Source: Gigaspora margarita (taxonomy: Eukaryota > Glomeromycota > Glomeromycetes > Diversisporales > Gigasporaceae). Taken from it: a stretch of 64,000 bases of DNA. Below are positions 46,771 to 58,404 of this stretch, one piece after another (position 1 is the stretch's first letter; each line of letters begins with the position of its first letter). The stretch covers positions 16,825-80,824 of the forward strand of contig WTPW01000926.1 of assembly GCA_009809945.1 (NCBI GenBank), written 5' to 3'. Under the pieces are notes generated by a model. That model was not told the DNA's origin. It was given only the letters and a program-made list of their open reading frames with translations, and did not search any database. The position numbers and the translations under genes are program-made.

Positions 46771-47296
46771 TTAGAGAGTATCAGTTCTGGAGGTTAATTT
46801 TTTTTTTAGTAAATATTAGTTAGAAATTTTCTGAAAGGTTATATTTTAAAAAAAAATAGACAATTCCAAACTTGCTACCTAATATTTGAAATATAGCTGA
46901 TATATACCAAATTAAAAATGCTAAGCAAAAAAATTTTACTATGCTCAAATATAATCTCATATAGGTTATTCAGGGACTGATTAAGTATAAATCTTTTAAA
47001 ACCTGTATATTCCAAAAATATGCTATTTTTAGTTTTTATTTAAAATCATCCAAAAAAAGGTAGCTTATTTTCAAAAATTTATAGTAGTAACTCTATACAT
47101 TGAATCTCTTTATAATAAACTTTGTATATAAATAACAAAACTTTTAACTTATATAATAAATAATTCACAATATAAATACTATGGGCTTTAATAAATTTTT
47201 TAATTTAGTATAGAAAGATTGATTATAATTTTTAATAATATAAAACATTATATAAAGAAATAAGAAAGCTTTTTTTAATGAAAATACAAATAAGTA

Positions 47297-49609
47297 CTGT
47301 ATATTCCTGAAAATAAGCTACTTTGAAAATAAGCTATCCTCTAATTTTTTCAAAAATCTCAAAAAATGCATTTGCAATTGTTATATATAAAATCCAAATT
47401 TTACTAAGTAAATCTCAAAAGTGCTATTAAGTAAACTTGTTTAGAACACAAAAATACACTTATCATGAATTTTGAAAGCACGAAACTACTTAGTTGGAAA
47501 CAATCCCACCACAACTTTAGAAAGATTCCATGAGGCAGACAACCGAAATGGCTAAATGATATCCATGAACTGATCAGAAACCACACCCATTCTAATTTTC
47601 ACCCAATCTACCCAAACCCTTTTACAACCCCAAGAATAGACACAGCAACACACCAATGGGCAATAACACCAGATGGATTCTTTGAAAAAACATGCCAAAC
47701 TATAGGAAATGTAACAAGACTCAGTCATTAGAAATTGAATCCGCACACACACCAGCTAAGCATATGCCACAGATGCAACCTAAAATCAAATAAAGAAATA
47801 GCGAAACGATGTTACTTTACTAACGTATTATACTGGCTCACACACATCCAAGTCGATTATAAGCCCATTATCCACACCCACCTATCAAATATTATAACCG
47901 CCCTCAAACACAAACAAGAAAATGTTCCTCAACTGACTTACCAACCTTTCATAAATACCTTCGATCGAATCACCTTAGATACTATCAACAAATTTACGAA
48001 CATTCAATCAACTCTCTGGAGTATTTATGAACAATTAAAGAAAATAAAAACCAATTGACAAATAGAGTTCGATATAACGCATACCATGATAAGAGTTAAT
48101 GGCATCCCTACTCCAGCTGCCACATTGGCAATACAACAAATCCTCTCAACCCTACACATATACAATGCCACCTGGCCATAGATACTGAAAGTAATACTAA
48201 TAGCTATAGCTGTAGCAATCACAATAACCCCGCGCAATGGTCACGTTAAAATATTTATGAACCAGAAGAGTATAAAAAACTTGATTGATATTACAATACA
48301 CACACCCATATACCATCACACATCGATATACAAAATGAACTTAACAAACCTACTGCTAAGTATTAAAACTATACTGATCACAAGAGACATAACCATTACT
48401 ATCAACTATAAAGAAACAATAACTCCACTGGCATCAACTAAGCCAACAGAGACAGAACTACTTACTAATCAGATCAGAAATCGCTACAGCATCCAATTCC
48501 AACACAATGACATCACCCATACACCTAGAAGATTCATTTGATACTTAATAAATGCCCAAACCATGGCCCAATGGCACTCTCAACACAGAACCATAGACTG
48601 GAGTGACCCCAAATACCAAATCAACTAGAAACACACATACGAACAAATCTCTTACAAGAACAAACCATTATCACTATATACACATCCAGAAGACTCAATA
48701 ATCAAAGCCTTCAAAATAAAACTGATCTCTAAAGAACTACCAAATCTTCTCAACCTCCACTACTGCAATCCACAAAAATATCCAAACCCGAGATGCCCCC
48801 GATATAAAATAGAATGGGAAGACGACATATACTGGATTCTGTGCCCTACAAATAATACACGAATCGATACAATCATCCACGAAACAATAAATAAAATCAA
48901 TAAAAAAAACCAACTTACTAATATCAATTCCCAGCCTTTTGTAGACAACTTCATAAAACTACACCTTACAAGAACAAACACACTACCAATCGGTATCATT
49001 TCCGCTCTAACAAGCTTCCCTAGTCAAGATCCAAAAATACAAGCCAAACTAATGACCACTCTCTATCACAAAATCATCAAGAATATCCACAAGACCCTTT
49101 GGAAAACCAGCTATAATACAATAGCAAAAACAACACCGCTGTCAAACAACACAATCCAAATCCCACCTCCCACACCACTCACAGACAACCATAACCAACC
49201 AGAGCTAAAATATAGACAATTGTCCCAAAAATTTATAAACTACAACTCATCACCTCTCACAATTAGTAATATAACCTAGTTAGGTCTGCGACCTTCCTTA
49301 GTTAAGTCTAGGTCAGAAGTAAATTAGCTTTAGCCTCCCCTTCCCACAAAATTAATATAACATATTATGGAATCCCTTGTAATATCTATATTAATTGAAA
49401 TAAAGGAAACAAGGACAGACCTCACTTAAAAAAAAAAACAAAAAAAAAACAAAAATACACTTATAGTAAAAATTTCATATCATTTGGGCAACCTTTTATT
49501 AGTACATTTTTCAATTTTTATAAAATTTAACAATTCAAAAATAAGCTACTCTATGTTTTTCATATAATTTTTGGCCCAAAAAAGGTAGCTTATTTTCAGA
49601 AATATATGG
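47297..49609. mobile_element. TA-flanked MITE carrying a LINE insertion
   Basis: Ends ctgtatattcctgaaaata and tattttcagaaatatatgg are inverted repeats with TA at 47295-47296 and 49610-49611. Without the inserted LINE and one TSD copy it is about 312 bp, almost the length of the family member at 10940-11256. Confidence 0.85.
47464..49448 (+). pseudogene. 5'-truncated LINE copy (C-terminal ~600 codons), 16-bp TSD, Trp-to-stop
   Basis: A 1985-bp insertion between perfect 16-bp duplications acaaaaatacacttat (47448-47463 and 49449-49464), with an AATAAA near 49399 and an A-rich tail. One frame runs from 47465 to 49279 with no frameshift. It is broken only by TGA (47531, 48056, 48539) and TAG (47729, 48179, 48626), before a TAG at 49277-49279. 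It includes LSICHRCNLKSNKEIAKRC, an RNase H-like stretch (AIAVAITITPRNGHVKIF then MNQKSIKNLIDI, with Asn for Asp), and a zinc-ribbon-like RCPRYKIEWEDDIYWILCP in which one Cys is Tyr. The sense strand is strongly C-rich and G-poor (for example 27 C and 2 G in 49141-49200). Its C-terminus differs from that of the 43.4-kb LINE. Confidence 0.85.
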
Positions 49610-49868
49610 TATCTAAGAGTTATATTTAAATAATAAAAAACTTTTATTGTATTTGCTATATTATTTCAGTTAGTTATAGTACTTGTGCATAATTCTAATA
49701 TTTAACTAGTTACATTAAAATAATATACTTGAAGACTTCTAAAACTTTCATATCCAACATCAAAATAAAGGATTAAAGTACATATGTATAGCTATTCTTG
49801 ACATATATCTTGATTGCTGCTATACTAAAAAATGACAACAAAAGCTAGTACTTTATAACAGTTTCCTA

Positions 49869-50394
49869 TTAATTGATGATCTGCCACAAATTGGTAGTGT
49901 GATCATAGTGTAATGTAATGAAAATTACTATATAAATTCTATAATATAGAAATAAAGCTGCCTACCCAAAAAAAATTTTTACTAAGTTAATAGGGCCATA
50001 TCTACTAAGTGAAAATTGTAAAGCTCATCAGGACGAGTCTAACAGTAGTTAGATCATTAAAATCAGCCTAGTAGATGATGAAATACCTTCAAAAACAATT
50101 GGTCAACTATATAAAATTTTATGTAAACAAATCTATTGTTTACATATAGTTGACCAATAGTTTTTCAAAAGTATCTTAGCACTTGCTAGGCCGATTTTGA
50201 TGATCTAACTACTATTAGATTCATCTTGATAAGCTCTACAATTTTTACTTAGCAGATATAACTCTAAGAAAAAATCTTTTCTTTGGGCAGCAGCTTCATT
50301 CCTACATTCAGGATTTACATATCAAAACATAGTAAGGATCTGTATCATGTTTTACTATGATCACACTACTGATTTGTGGCAGATCATCAATTAA
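49869..50394. mobile_element. Foldback MITE with long inverted arms
   Basis: About 526 bp, nearly palindromic throughout. Arms ttaattgatgatctgccaca / tgtggcagatcatcaattaa, continuing via 'agtagttagatcattaaaat' to a centre around 50090-50165 (attggtcaactata / tatagttgaccaat). It shares the 'ctaacagtagttagatcatt...cagcctagtagat' module with the foldback at 42225-43118. Confidence 0.82.
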
Positions 50395-50923
50395 ATCAAA
50401 ACACAACCAGGTACTAGACAAGGTCAACAAAAGATAAAAAAAGATGTTAGTAATTATACAAAAAAAATAATAATAATAGTATTGTAATACTTAGTGTTAG
50501 CAGTATATTATAATAACAGTATTAGTGTGTTACCTCCAAAAAATATTTAAAAAATGTAGCTTACAACATAATTAAAACTCTAAATCTATAATAAAGTTTT
50601 TTTAGTATTATCAAATTACTATTGCCATGCACAAATTATTGTTATTTTGCACTTTAACTATGGCATAGACTACATTTTTTTTGTGACCAATGTGTATTAG
50701 CATGAGTTCAACACTTATCTATACATATATAATCTCTAATTGGCTGACTATCTCATAATAAACCTACTGTAGTCCAATGATTATCTAGTAAATATAAGTC
50801 ATGTGTGCATAAGAAGATATTTGCTAATTGGTTGGCTATCTTATGATAACTCATACTATTCTGAAATGTGAAAAAGTCCTCTGGCCCTCTTATAGCTAAT
50901 AATCTACTAGGTTATTTTTTTAT
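50395..50923. other. AT-rich intergenic DNA
   Basis: No gene or repeat is recognised. There is a short (aat) run near 50466. Confidence 0.55.
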
Positions 50924-51579
50924 CCCTTAAACTGTAAGCAATTCCAGGCAAATTTGCCTGGAAAATTGCTATAAATATGCTTATGATCTATATTTTTTAA
51001 AACTTAAAATATTTAATTAAAATTTTTTTTGATAATATTTGAAAATAAAGATTATATTATAGTAGTATTTAATTTTATATTATAAGAAAAAAAGTTTAAG
51101 TTGCTTATAAGCTAAAAATAGACAAATTTTAAAAAATTTATTAGCCAAAAAAATTATTTACTTATTCTTGGCGAACTCTATAAATATTAGCTCTAGCTCT
51201 CTGTTCTAATACAATATTGTAGTTTATATAAAGGATTACAACTTTAATTATTGCAACTTTTGTGATTTACTTGTAAAAATTAGGAACTTTAATTAGAAGT
51301 GAAAATTTTTTTTATAGATGGAAACATATAAAATTTAAGAAAATCTAAAGAAAAGCTTTATAGTAAAAATTTTAAATTAAAAACTTCAAACTTTTATTAC
51401 TTTAAAGTTTATTAATAATTTTAAAAAATTTTTATAATAAAGTTTATAAAGTATATTTTAAAGAAAATATTCTATAAATAAAGTATATCCCATATTCTTA
51501 ATAAATTTTTATTTTATTTAAAAAATTGTAAATATGATTAAAAATTCTAGGCAAATTTGCCTAGAATACAGTTTAAGTG
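50924..51579. mobile_element. Inverted-repeat element with AGGCAAATTTGCCT palindromes at both ends
   Basis: The left end 'ccttaaactgtaagcaattcc' and right end 'gaatacagtttaagtg' are inverted. Each is followed by the perfect palindrome AGGCAAATTTGCCT (about 50946-50959 and 51549-51562), so the element has a hairpin near each terminus. About 656 bp, AT-rich interior, no ORF. No TSD identified. Confidence 0.65.
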
Positions 51580-51875
51580 ATAGTAAAAATAAAACTACTA
51601 ATGTATAATAGTGATATACTAATTTATAATCGATAATCAGTATTTTAATTAGTGAAAAGAACATGCAATCAGAACTCCTAATTGATTAGTTGAATTTATA
51701 AATATTGACTAAAAAACTTGGCTATTCAATTTTGGTCAAGTAGATAATTATCAACTGCAAGCACTAACTTGAAAATGTTCTATACATAATTTAACTAATA
51801 ATTATAAGTTATACAATGAAATTATATCAGACAAAAAAGTTAACTATATTCTAGAAGGATTCTGGTATAATTCCC

Positions 51876-52539
51876 CAAAAGTTAGTTACCTACCAGCTCA
51901 TTTTACTGACCCCATATCCCCGACAGAATGTTTCACCTACAGCACTTTTTGTTGACAGAATCTTTCCTTGACATACCATGTTTTCGACATCCCCTTTCCT
52001 AGAAATCTCATATTTTCGACAAGACATTTATCTGACATAACATATTTCTAATTTGACTTTTCTCTGACACTAAGTTTTATTGAATGCACTTTTTCCGACA
52101 AGAACGATAAATCCAGTGATCATCACATCACGTGAAATCATGCAACTACTTCATATGTTTACTAGCACTATCAACTCAGCCTAAATTATACTATCACCTA
52201 ACCCTAATCTAACCCAACCCTAACCCTAATTTAGGCCAAGTGCTTAATCATGTGATGTGATAAACACGAATATATCACTCTACCTATTTAAACGAAATTC
52301 TAATCAGGGAAAGATCTTGTCGGAAAAAGATGTCGTAAACATGGCATGTCAGAAAAATGTTCTTTCTGAAATATGTCATGTTAGTAAAATGCTTTTCAAA
52401 AATATGTCCTGTCAAGGAAAGGGGAAGTCGAAAACATGGTATGTCGAGGAAAGATTCTGTCAACAAAAAATGCTGTAGGCAAAACATTCTGTCGGGGATA
52501 TGGGGTCAGTAAAATGAGCTGGCGGGTAAATAGCTTTTG
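51876..52539. mobile_element. Foldback element with ~230-bp arms of repeated TGTC(A/G)G units
   Basis: Arms begin caaaagttagttacc and end tagcttttg, and are near-identical through 'agctcattttactgacccca' and 'tatccccgacagaatgtt'. Each arm consists of five or more degenerate units of about 30 bp with GACA...CATATTTTC (left) or its complement (right). The loop (52110-52300) has a telomere-like stretch (aaccctaaccctaa) and an inverted catcacatcacgtg / catgtgatgtga pair. Short ORFs in the arms are artefacts. Confidence 0.75.
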
Positions 52540-53135
52540 AGAAATCAAGATACAATGCCTAGAAGGGCTGATCTGCAGAATATAGGCCAAAAGCTAACTG
52601 CCCACCTGTTCACCTACCTGGCTGATGGGCTAAGATTAGTCTGTATCATACTGCACTAGCTAATTATTGGTGAATAAACTATTATTATAGTCTTTCAAGT
52701 CAACAATAAATATTGGTTTTATATTCCAAAAAAAATAGAAGGTCCTATAAAAGATAAACCACCTCAATATATACTGTGTTTTATAAATAGAATTAATAAT
52801 ATAACAATATTTTAAAATTTTATTTCTAACAAAATTTTTAGTAAACACCATTTTGATAGAATATTAGCTCTAAACAACAAGATTTCTCAAGTTGCTTAAT
52901 AAAGCAAGCCAATTTCCAAGCTAGAGTAGTTTTAAGATCAGTGAACCCAGTGATATCCTCATGGTCATCACTTCATATGATTATTAATCTGGCATAAATT
53001 ATAGTTAGTATTAGGTTATGTGATAATATAAGTTAGACCAACATTGGTAAACAAATGACATAATTGTATGATTTTATATGATGTGATGATCTTGAAGTGT
53101 CCTAAAACTAATAGAATACTTAAGTATTATTTTGA
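52540..53135. other. Intergenic DNA
   Basis: No gene is recognised. 52945-53095 shows weak inverted similarity ('atgatcatcac' / 'gatgtgatgatc') to the loop of the neighbouring foldback element. Confidence 0.5.
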
Positions 53136-53968
53136 TATGTCCAGAGCAAAAATGTAGATACATGATAACTAAAAATTTAAATTTTCTATATTCAAAAGTT
53201 TTTTTAGTTTTAACAATTTAATTACAATTTTTTTTATACTAAATAAGTAAATTCGAAGCTATCTTTTAATATATTTTTTATTATATTTTTGTAGACAATT
53301 TTTTGTATAATAAATTTTTTTTAAAAAAAATATTTTAAAAAAAATTTTTAATTTTTAACATTTACACACTACCAATATGCAGCTTTAGAAGTTTGTACTA
53401 AGCAAGTGCATTGCTATGCATATGCTAAATATATGGTTAAATTTTGAGCTTAATTGGATCAGCAGTTATTAAGATATAAATTTTTAAAATTTAATTTTCA
53501 AAATTACTATATTTTATAAAAATTGTACAAAATTTACTATATAATTTTGTATAATTTTTTATAATTTTTATGAAAATATAGAAATTTAATTATAAAATTT
53601 TAAAAATTCATGTTTTATAACTAATGATCCAATTAAGCCCAAATTTTAACCATATATTTAGCATATACATGGCAATGCACTTGCTTAGTATAAGTTCTAA
53701 AGTTGCATATTGGTAGCGTAAATGACAAAAATCTAAAATTTTCTAAAAAAATCTCTTTTTTCAAAAAAATTGAATTTTAAAAAAAATTTATTATACAATA
53801 AATTGTTTATAAAAATAAAATAAAAAATATATTAAAAGATAGCCTAGAATCTACTTTATTTGATATAAAAAAATTGTAATTAATTGTTAAAACTAAAAAA
53901 CTTTTATATATAGAAAATTTAAATTTTTAGTTATCGTGTATCTACATTTTTACACCGGACCATATAGG
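53136..53968. mobile_element. Foldback element with ~400-bp arms
   Basis: The arms run from tatgtccagagcaaaaatgt inward, and from ggaccata outward on the other side. They match over 'agatacatgataactaaaaa', 'cttttaatatattttttatt' and 'gcttagtacaaacttctaaa'-type blocks, with little loop (about 53540-53560). It is AT-rich and would fold into one long hairpin. Confidence 0.8.
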
Positions 53969-54451
53969 ACAATAGAATTACAAGACAGTAATATAGCATT
54001 ATTGAAATATTATTTTTATAATAATACAGTGTTTAGATTATATAAAATAGCATATATAATGATAACAAATATATTTATATATGCATATGAAATGGCCAAT
54101 AAGTAAATAGTTTATTAGAATTTTAAATACGTATATAATTTATAATTCGAAGTACTCTAATGCCTAGTATTGTTCAAATTTATCACTAAATACTAGTATT
54201 TATCAAAATTAGGCAACGGAGTCGTCACATGAACAAGTTATAATTAATAAAAAGGTTTTATTAATAGTATCACTTATATTGCAACCTATATCACTATAAT
54301 TTTTTTTATTAAAATTCACCCCCAAAATATTTTCCACATAGAATTCTAATTTAAATCTTAAAAATCATTATAATATCTTAATTTTACATTGTCATTACTC
54401 TAAAAAAAAATAAACCTTAACTTTATATTTAATACAATATATGAATTATAA
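53969..54451. other. Intergenic DNA downstream of the chitin deacetylase gene
   Basis: AT-rich, no ORF. 54410-54451 is the immediate 3' flank of the gene. Confidence 0.55.
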
Positions 54452-55584
54452 TTATAAAGTACCATTATGAATATCATTTGGATTACAATGCCAAGTTTTA
54501 TAATCCCTATTTTCTGGTTTCCCTATAACCTTATACCAATCATGTTTATTAGGTTGACCATTACATCCCGCCATAGTATCAAATTTATAACCTAATTTTT
54601 TTGCTGTGTCAATTGCAAATGGTAAAAGACTATCAACAGTGGTATTAATTCTATCATGCATTAATGATACGTGTGGTTTTTTATCACTAATAAGAGCTGG
54701 AAAACCTTTCATTGCAGTTACTAAATCAGTAGCCCAATCTCTGGTATCAACATCCCAAAGAGCAATATATTTATATCCACGACGTATTAAAGCTTTTCTT
54801 AAATAAGGGTTCATAACAGATTCACCAAATGGGGGTCGGAAATATAGTAGTTTTACACCAAGAATTCTTTTAATTGCTAATTCTAAAGTATCGAGTTGAA
54901 AATCAATTTCTTTAGGAGATGCACTACCCAAATGAACGTGCGACCATGTGTGAGCGCCAATTAGATGCCCATCATTGTATATTTGTTGTAAGATTTCTGC
55001 ATGATCGTATATACAAAAATCGATATAATTATGGCCGTTGACGAAGAAAGAAGCTTTTATACTGGATTTATTTAAGGCAGCGAGCGCGTGATAAGTCCAC
55101 TGCATAGCAAAAAAAAAAAAGTAAAATAAAATAAAAAAAATAGATATATATAATTTAATTGAATATACTGATAGGTAAAAATATAATTTTAAATTTTAAC
55201 ATACCGGACGTGGACCATCATCAAAAGAAAATGCCAAAGTTTTCTTTTTCTTGCAAGTTTCAATAGATTTTAAACCATCTTTTGGGATACTGCAAGTACC
55301 ATAACCTGTTTGACATCCTTTTCCACAATGTGCTATTATATAATGATAATTTAATTAAAATCTGGTATTTTAAAGTCAATCAAATAAAGAAATTAAATAC
55401 CTGTAGTGCCACCACAAAAACCATTTTTTGAACAACAATCGTAATTGGGACAATAAAAATTATGTTCAGTACCACATGAAGCATCTGGTGAGAGTGGATA
55501 GGAAGATGGATTGGTAAATTGACAAAATACATATAAAATGTTCGTGGTACTCAATAAAATGAATAAAAATTTTATCGTCGCCAT
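54452..55584 (-). CDS. Secreted chitin deacetylase-like protein (CBM18 + NodB/CE4 domains), three exons
   Basis: Predicted 319-aa secreted polysaccharide deacetylase, probably removing acetyl groups from cell-wall chitin. Exons 55401-55584, 55205-55332 and 54452-55099. Introns of 68 bp (GTATTT...TAG) and 105 bp (GTATGT...CAG) leave the frame intact, ending in TAA. The ATG at 55582-55584 starts a signal peptide (MATIKFLFILLSTTNILYVF). Residues 37-75 hold eight cysteines spaced as in a hevein-type chitin-binding domain. The NodB core is complete: FSFDDGP (Asp99, Asp100), HTWSH (metal ligands His154, His158), RPPFGE (Arg192), DTRDW (222-226) and LMHD (250-253). It is the only intact host gene seen, has normal TGG tryptophans and no premature stops, and sits at the edge of a CpG-richer segment. 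The deacetylase family is certain. The substrate (chitin rather than another polysaccharide) follows from the chitin-binding domain and is inference. Confidence 0.93.
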
Positions 55585-58404
55585 CTTACGATGAAAAGAC
55601 AAATAATATTTTTTCTTACTTTTAAATAAGAAATCAAAAATTTGTTAACATATTATGGCGCAGAAAAATATGTCATCCGTAACGAACGATAACTTAAATA
55701 GAATAGGATATCGGATATTTCCTAAAAAATATACGGTGCAGAATATATAAGTCGGAATAAATTAATTTTAGAAGTTCTACATGTTGTTATAATACGTTTT
55801 ATATAATATCAATTACCCTGAAAATCGATTCCGTTCTAGCAATGGTGACTAAATTAATGTGTGAAAAATATTTTCCGTGAAACGGTAACGTAAGCGGAAT
55901 ATGCAATATAAGTGATGTGTATGTATGTGCATATTGGTCAGAAATCATGCGTGCAGATGTGTATACTGTACCCATGCCCCTATTCAGCTCAAAATGGTAA
56001 TTTAGCCAATTATTATAGGCGGAATTAGAACTTTAGGTCTAGGGTTAGAATTAATAAAAAAAAAAGTATAATTTTGGTTAGGCTAATGCAAAATTTTCAT
56101 CAGGGATTGTCCTAATTTTGAATTGAGATGACTTTAATTACGTAAATAGTCAATTCAATTAAATAAACGTTTTTATTTCAAGCTATAAAATTTAAATTCA
56201 GTATGGTAAGTGTTAATTTACGGAAAAACTTTTTCCCGGAATTTCCACATCGTAATAAGGAATATGTGACTGCAATACATAATAATACATAATGATATTG
56301 ATTTGATTGGATATAATAAAGTAAAATTGAGATTTTGAGCCTAATTTCAAAACGATGATACGTGCGGATTTAATTTCTTCTGAACTAAGACAACTTTCTT
56401 TTTATTAATGAAATGAATATTTTTTAACACCGAACTGAACTTAAATTTAAATCTTTATAGCTTATGATAAAGACGCTGATTTCATGAATTGACTGTATGA
56501 TGGTATAAATATGTGTCGAGAAATATATGATTCATATGCATATATATAACTACATATTTCGGTCTCACCATAGTACATATGGGTCCCATGGAGTTGATAT
56601 CAATATTGAATTCGAGAAATTGAATATGACACGAAACCTGATAGGTGACTTGTAAGCATTCACTTATATGGATAATATAAATTTATTGTTTTAACACTCA
56701 CTTAGTCAGTATTTATTAAATGACCTAAAATGACTTTTATATGTGAAATTTAATAATAAATTTTTAAATGACGCAAATAACTTGACAAAAAGTCATTGTA
56801 AAATAACAATGCATAATGATACCAAATAACTTAATATTAAGTATTCTAAAGTAATTATTCGAACATGGTAAGCATGAAAGAATGACTAAAATACGAGTGG
56901 AATCGCACTAAAGTCTACCGTTATCTATAAATAAGAAATCTCACATAAAACTTTAAAGTATAGTTAAGTCAGAATGTATGGAATGAAGGGCACACGGGAA
57001 ATTATGCTAGAGTATAATTTAAGACGCACATCATTTATAATTAATAGGTATAATATTATCTTCCATATTATCTATAAGACCATAATATTCCTCAACTCTG
57101 ATATCTACACGACTTCCGTTATAGAATATTTATCTACCATAATACAGTAATAATAACGCCTTCTTTAATCCACCACGTAATTAAAAATACAATGAAAGTT
57201 TCATTTTCTAAAATAGGGATGGCTACAACTCTGTGTAGTCTCTAAATTTAATTATTTAATTCAAGTATTATTGGCGTTTTTTAAAGTTAAGGTAAACATT
57301 ATGAATAAATTACTTTCCAACATTTTTTGATTAATGACTTAAGAAGATTCAGACCGGTGTTTAAAATTGGTAGCACAAGATGCGCATGTGCTAATGTGCA
57401 AATATCTTTTTATTTTTTAAATCAACATTTATACAAGTATAAAAACATAGATTACTAAATACTACTAGAATAATGAAAAATACTATAATTAATTATGCCT
57501 AGAAAATGATTCGTCATTCGTTTGACAAATAACAAATGTTCTATCAAAAAATTTATTAATTAACAAATAACGAGGCATACTATATGATAATTGGCAATGA
57601 CTATCCTTTTTTCACAATGTAAATTAATCCATATAACGTTGATTTATTTTGAAGACTTTTACTAAAATGCACCATGGTGATTTGCACCTATGTATACATT
57701 GTCTCAAAACATTGTCTCAAAAATTAAATAATTAATTAACGTGGGTGTCTTCCCAATCCCTAACCTCAACCTAAATATTAACCATAACCATAACATGAAA
57801 AAGTTTGTATGCAAAAACTTAGAAATCTTAAAAACATTATAAAAACATATGATAGGTGTAAACACCATAAGTGCGTTTTATAATAATTTACTGTATTTTT
57901 TTGAATATATTAAAATATTTACATTACTTGAAGAAAACTTTATTTCCTGGTGTATCCAATAGATTATACGCAAATGATTAATAAAATAGATCAGCTTCGA
58001 ATTCTTATATAACTTTCGTACGACATTATTAATTTTTCATAAAGTGTGAAACAACATGATCCTCTTATCCTGAAGATTTCAGTTCTTCAATATTTTCGGA
58101 CATAAGATCTCTAAATAATATGTCGATTATATGATGTTTATTTTTATTGGTGAATTGATAGTCAAAAGATTTTTAATCGACTGAGGCTTAATCAATCTCA
58201 AAGGTTTCATGGACGAATAATATGACGAAAATCCATAACGTTTCACTGATTATTATACACAATAAAATACAATCAAGTTAAGTAAAACCATTTAATCACA
58301 TTAGTAACCATTGACAGTGTCAAAATTAACTTGAAGCAAATCAAATAATTCGATTTTTGAGCTGCAAAAATCTTCTATTACTAACTATATAATAATATAT
58401 TAGC
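55585..58404. other. Intergenic, CpG-richer DNA upstream of the deacetylase gene
   Basis: Nearly 3 kb without a recognisable gene or repeat. CG dinucleotides are clearly more frequent than in the transposon-rich left part (for example 55675-55900 and 56220-56400). The first few hundred bases presumably hold the promoter; no specific element is evident. Confidence 0.55.

Larger units (their letters stand above)
46091..46979. mobile_element. CAGGACCC-ended element, copy 3, 6-bp TSD ATTAAG
   Basis: 889 bp. Left end taaaatcctgaataatc and right end ggttattcagggactg, with ATTAAG on both sides (46085-46090 and 46980-46985). It shares the spaced ATATTTGAAAA motifs and the 'agctgatatataccaaatta' block with copies 1 and 2. 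It is expanded by T-rich and ATT microsatellite tracts and by a nested 195-bp MITE. Confidence 0.8.

Noticed and set aside
47404-48999. Minus-strand ORFs over the 47.5-kb LINE
   Set aside because: They are antisense shadows of the continuous plus-strand LINE frame, whose C-rich strand leaves the complement open.
1-55105. Reassignment of TAG/TGA to tryptophan in this organism
   Set aside because: The intact chitin deacetylase uses TGG only and has no internal TAG/TGA, and the same LINE frames retain many TGG codons. Mutation or editing explains the pattern more simply.
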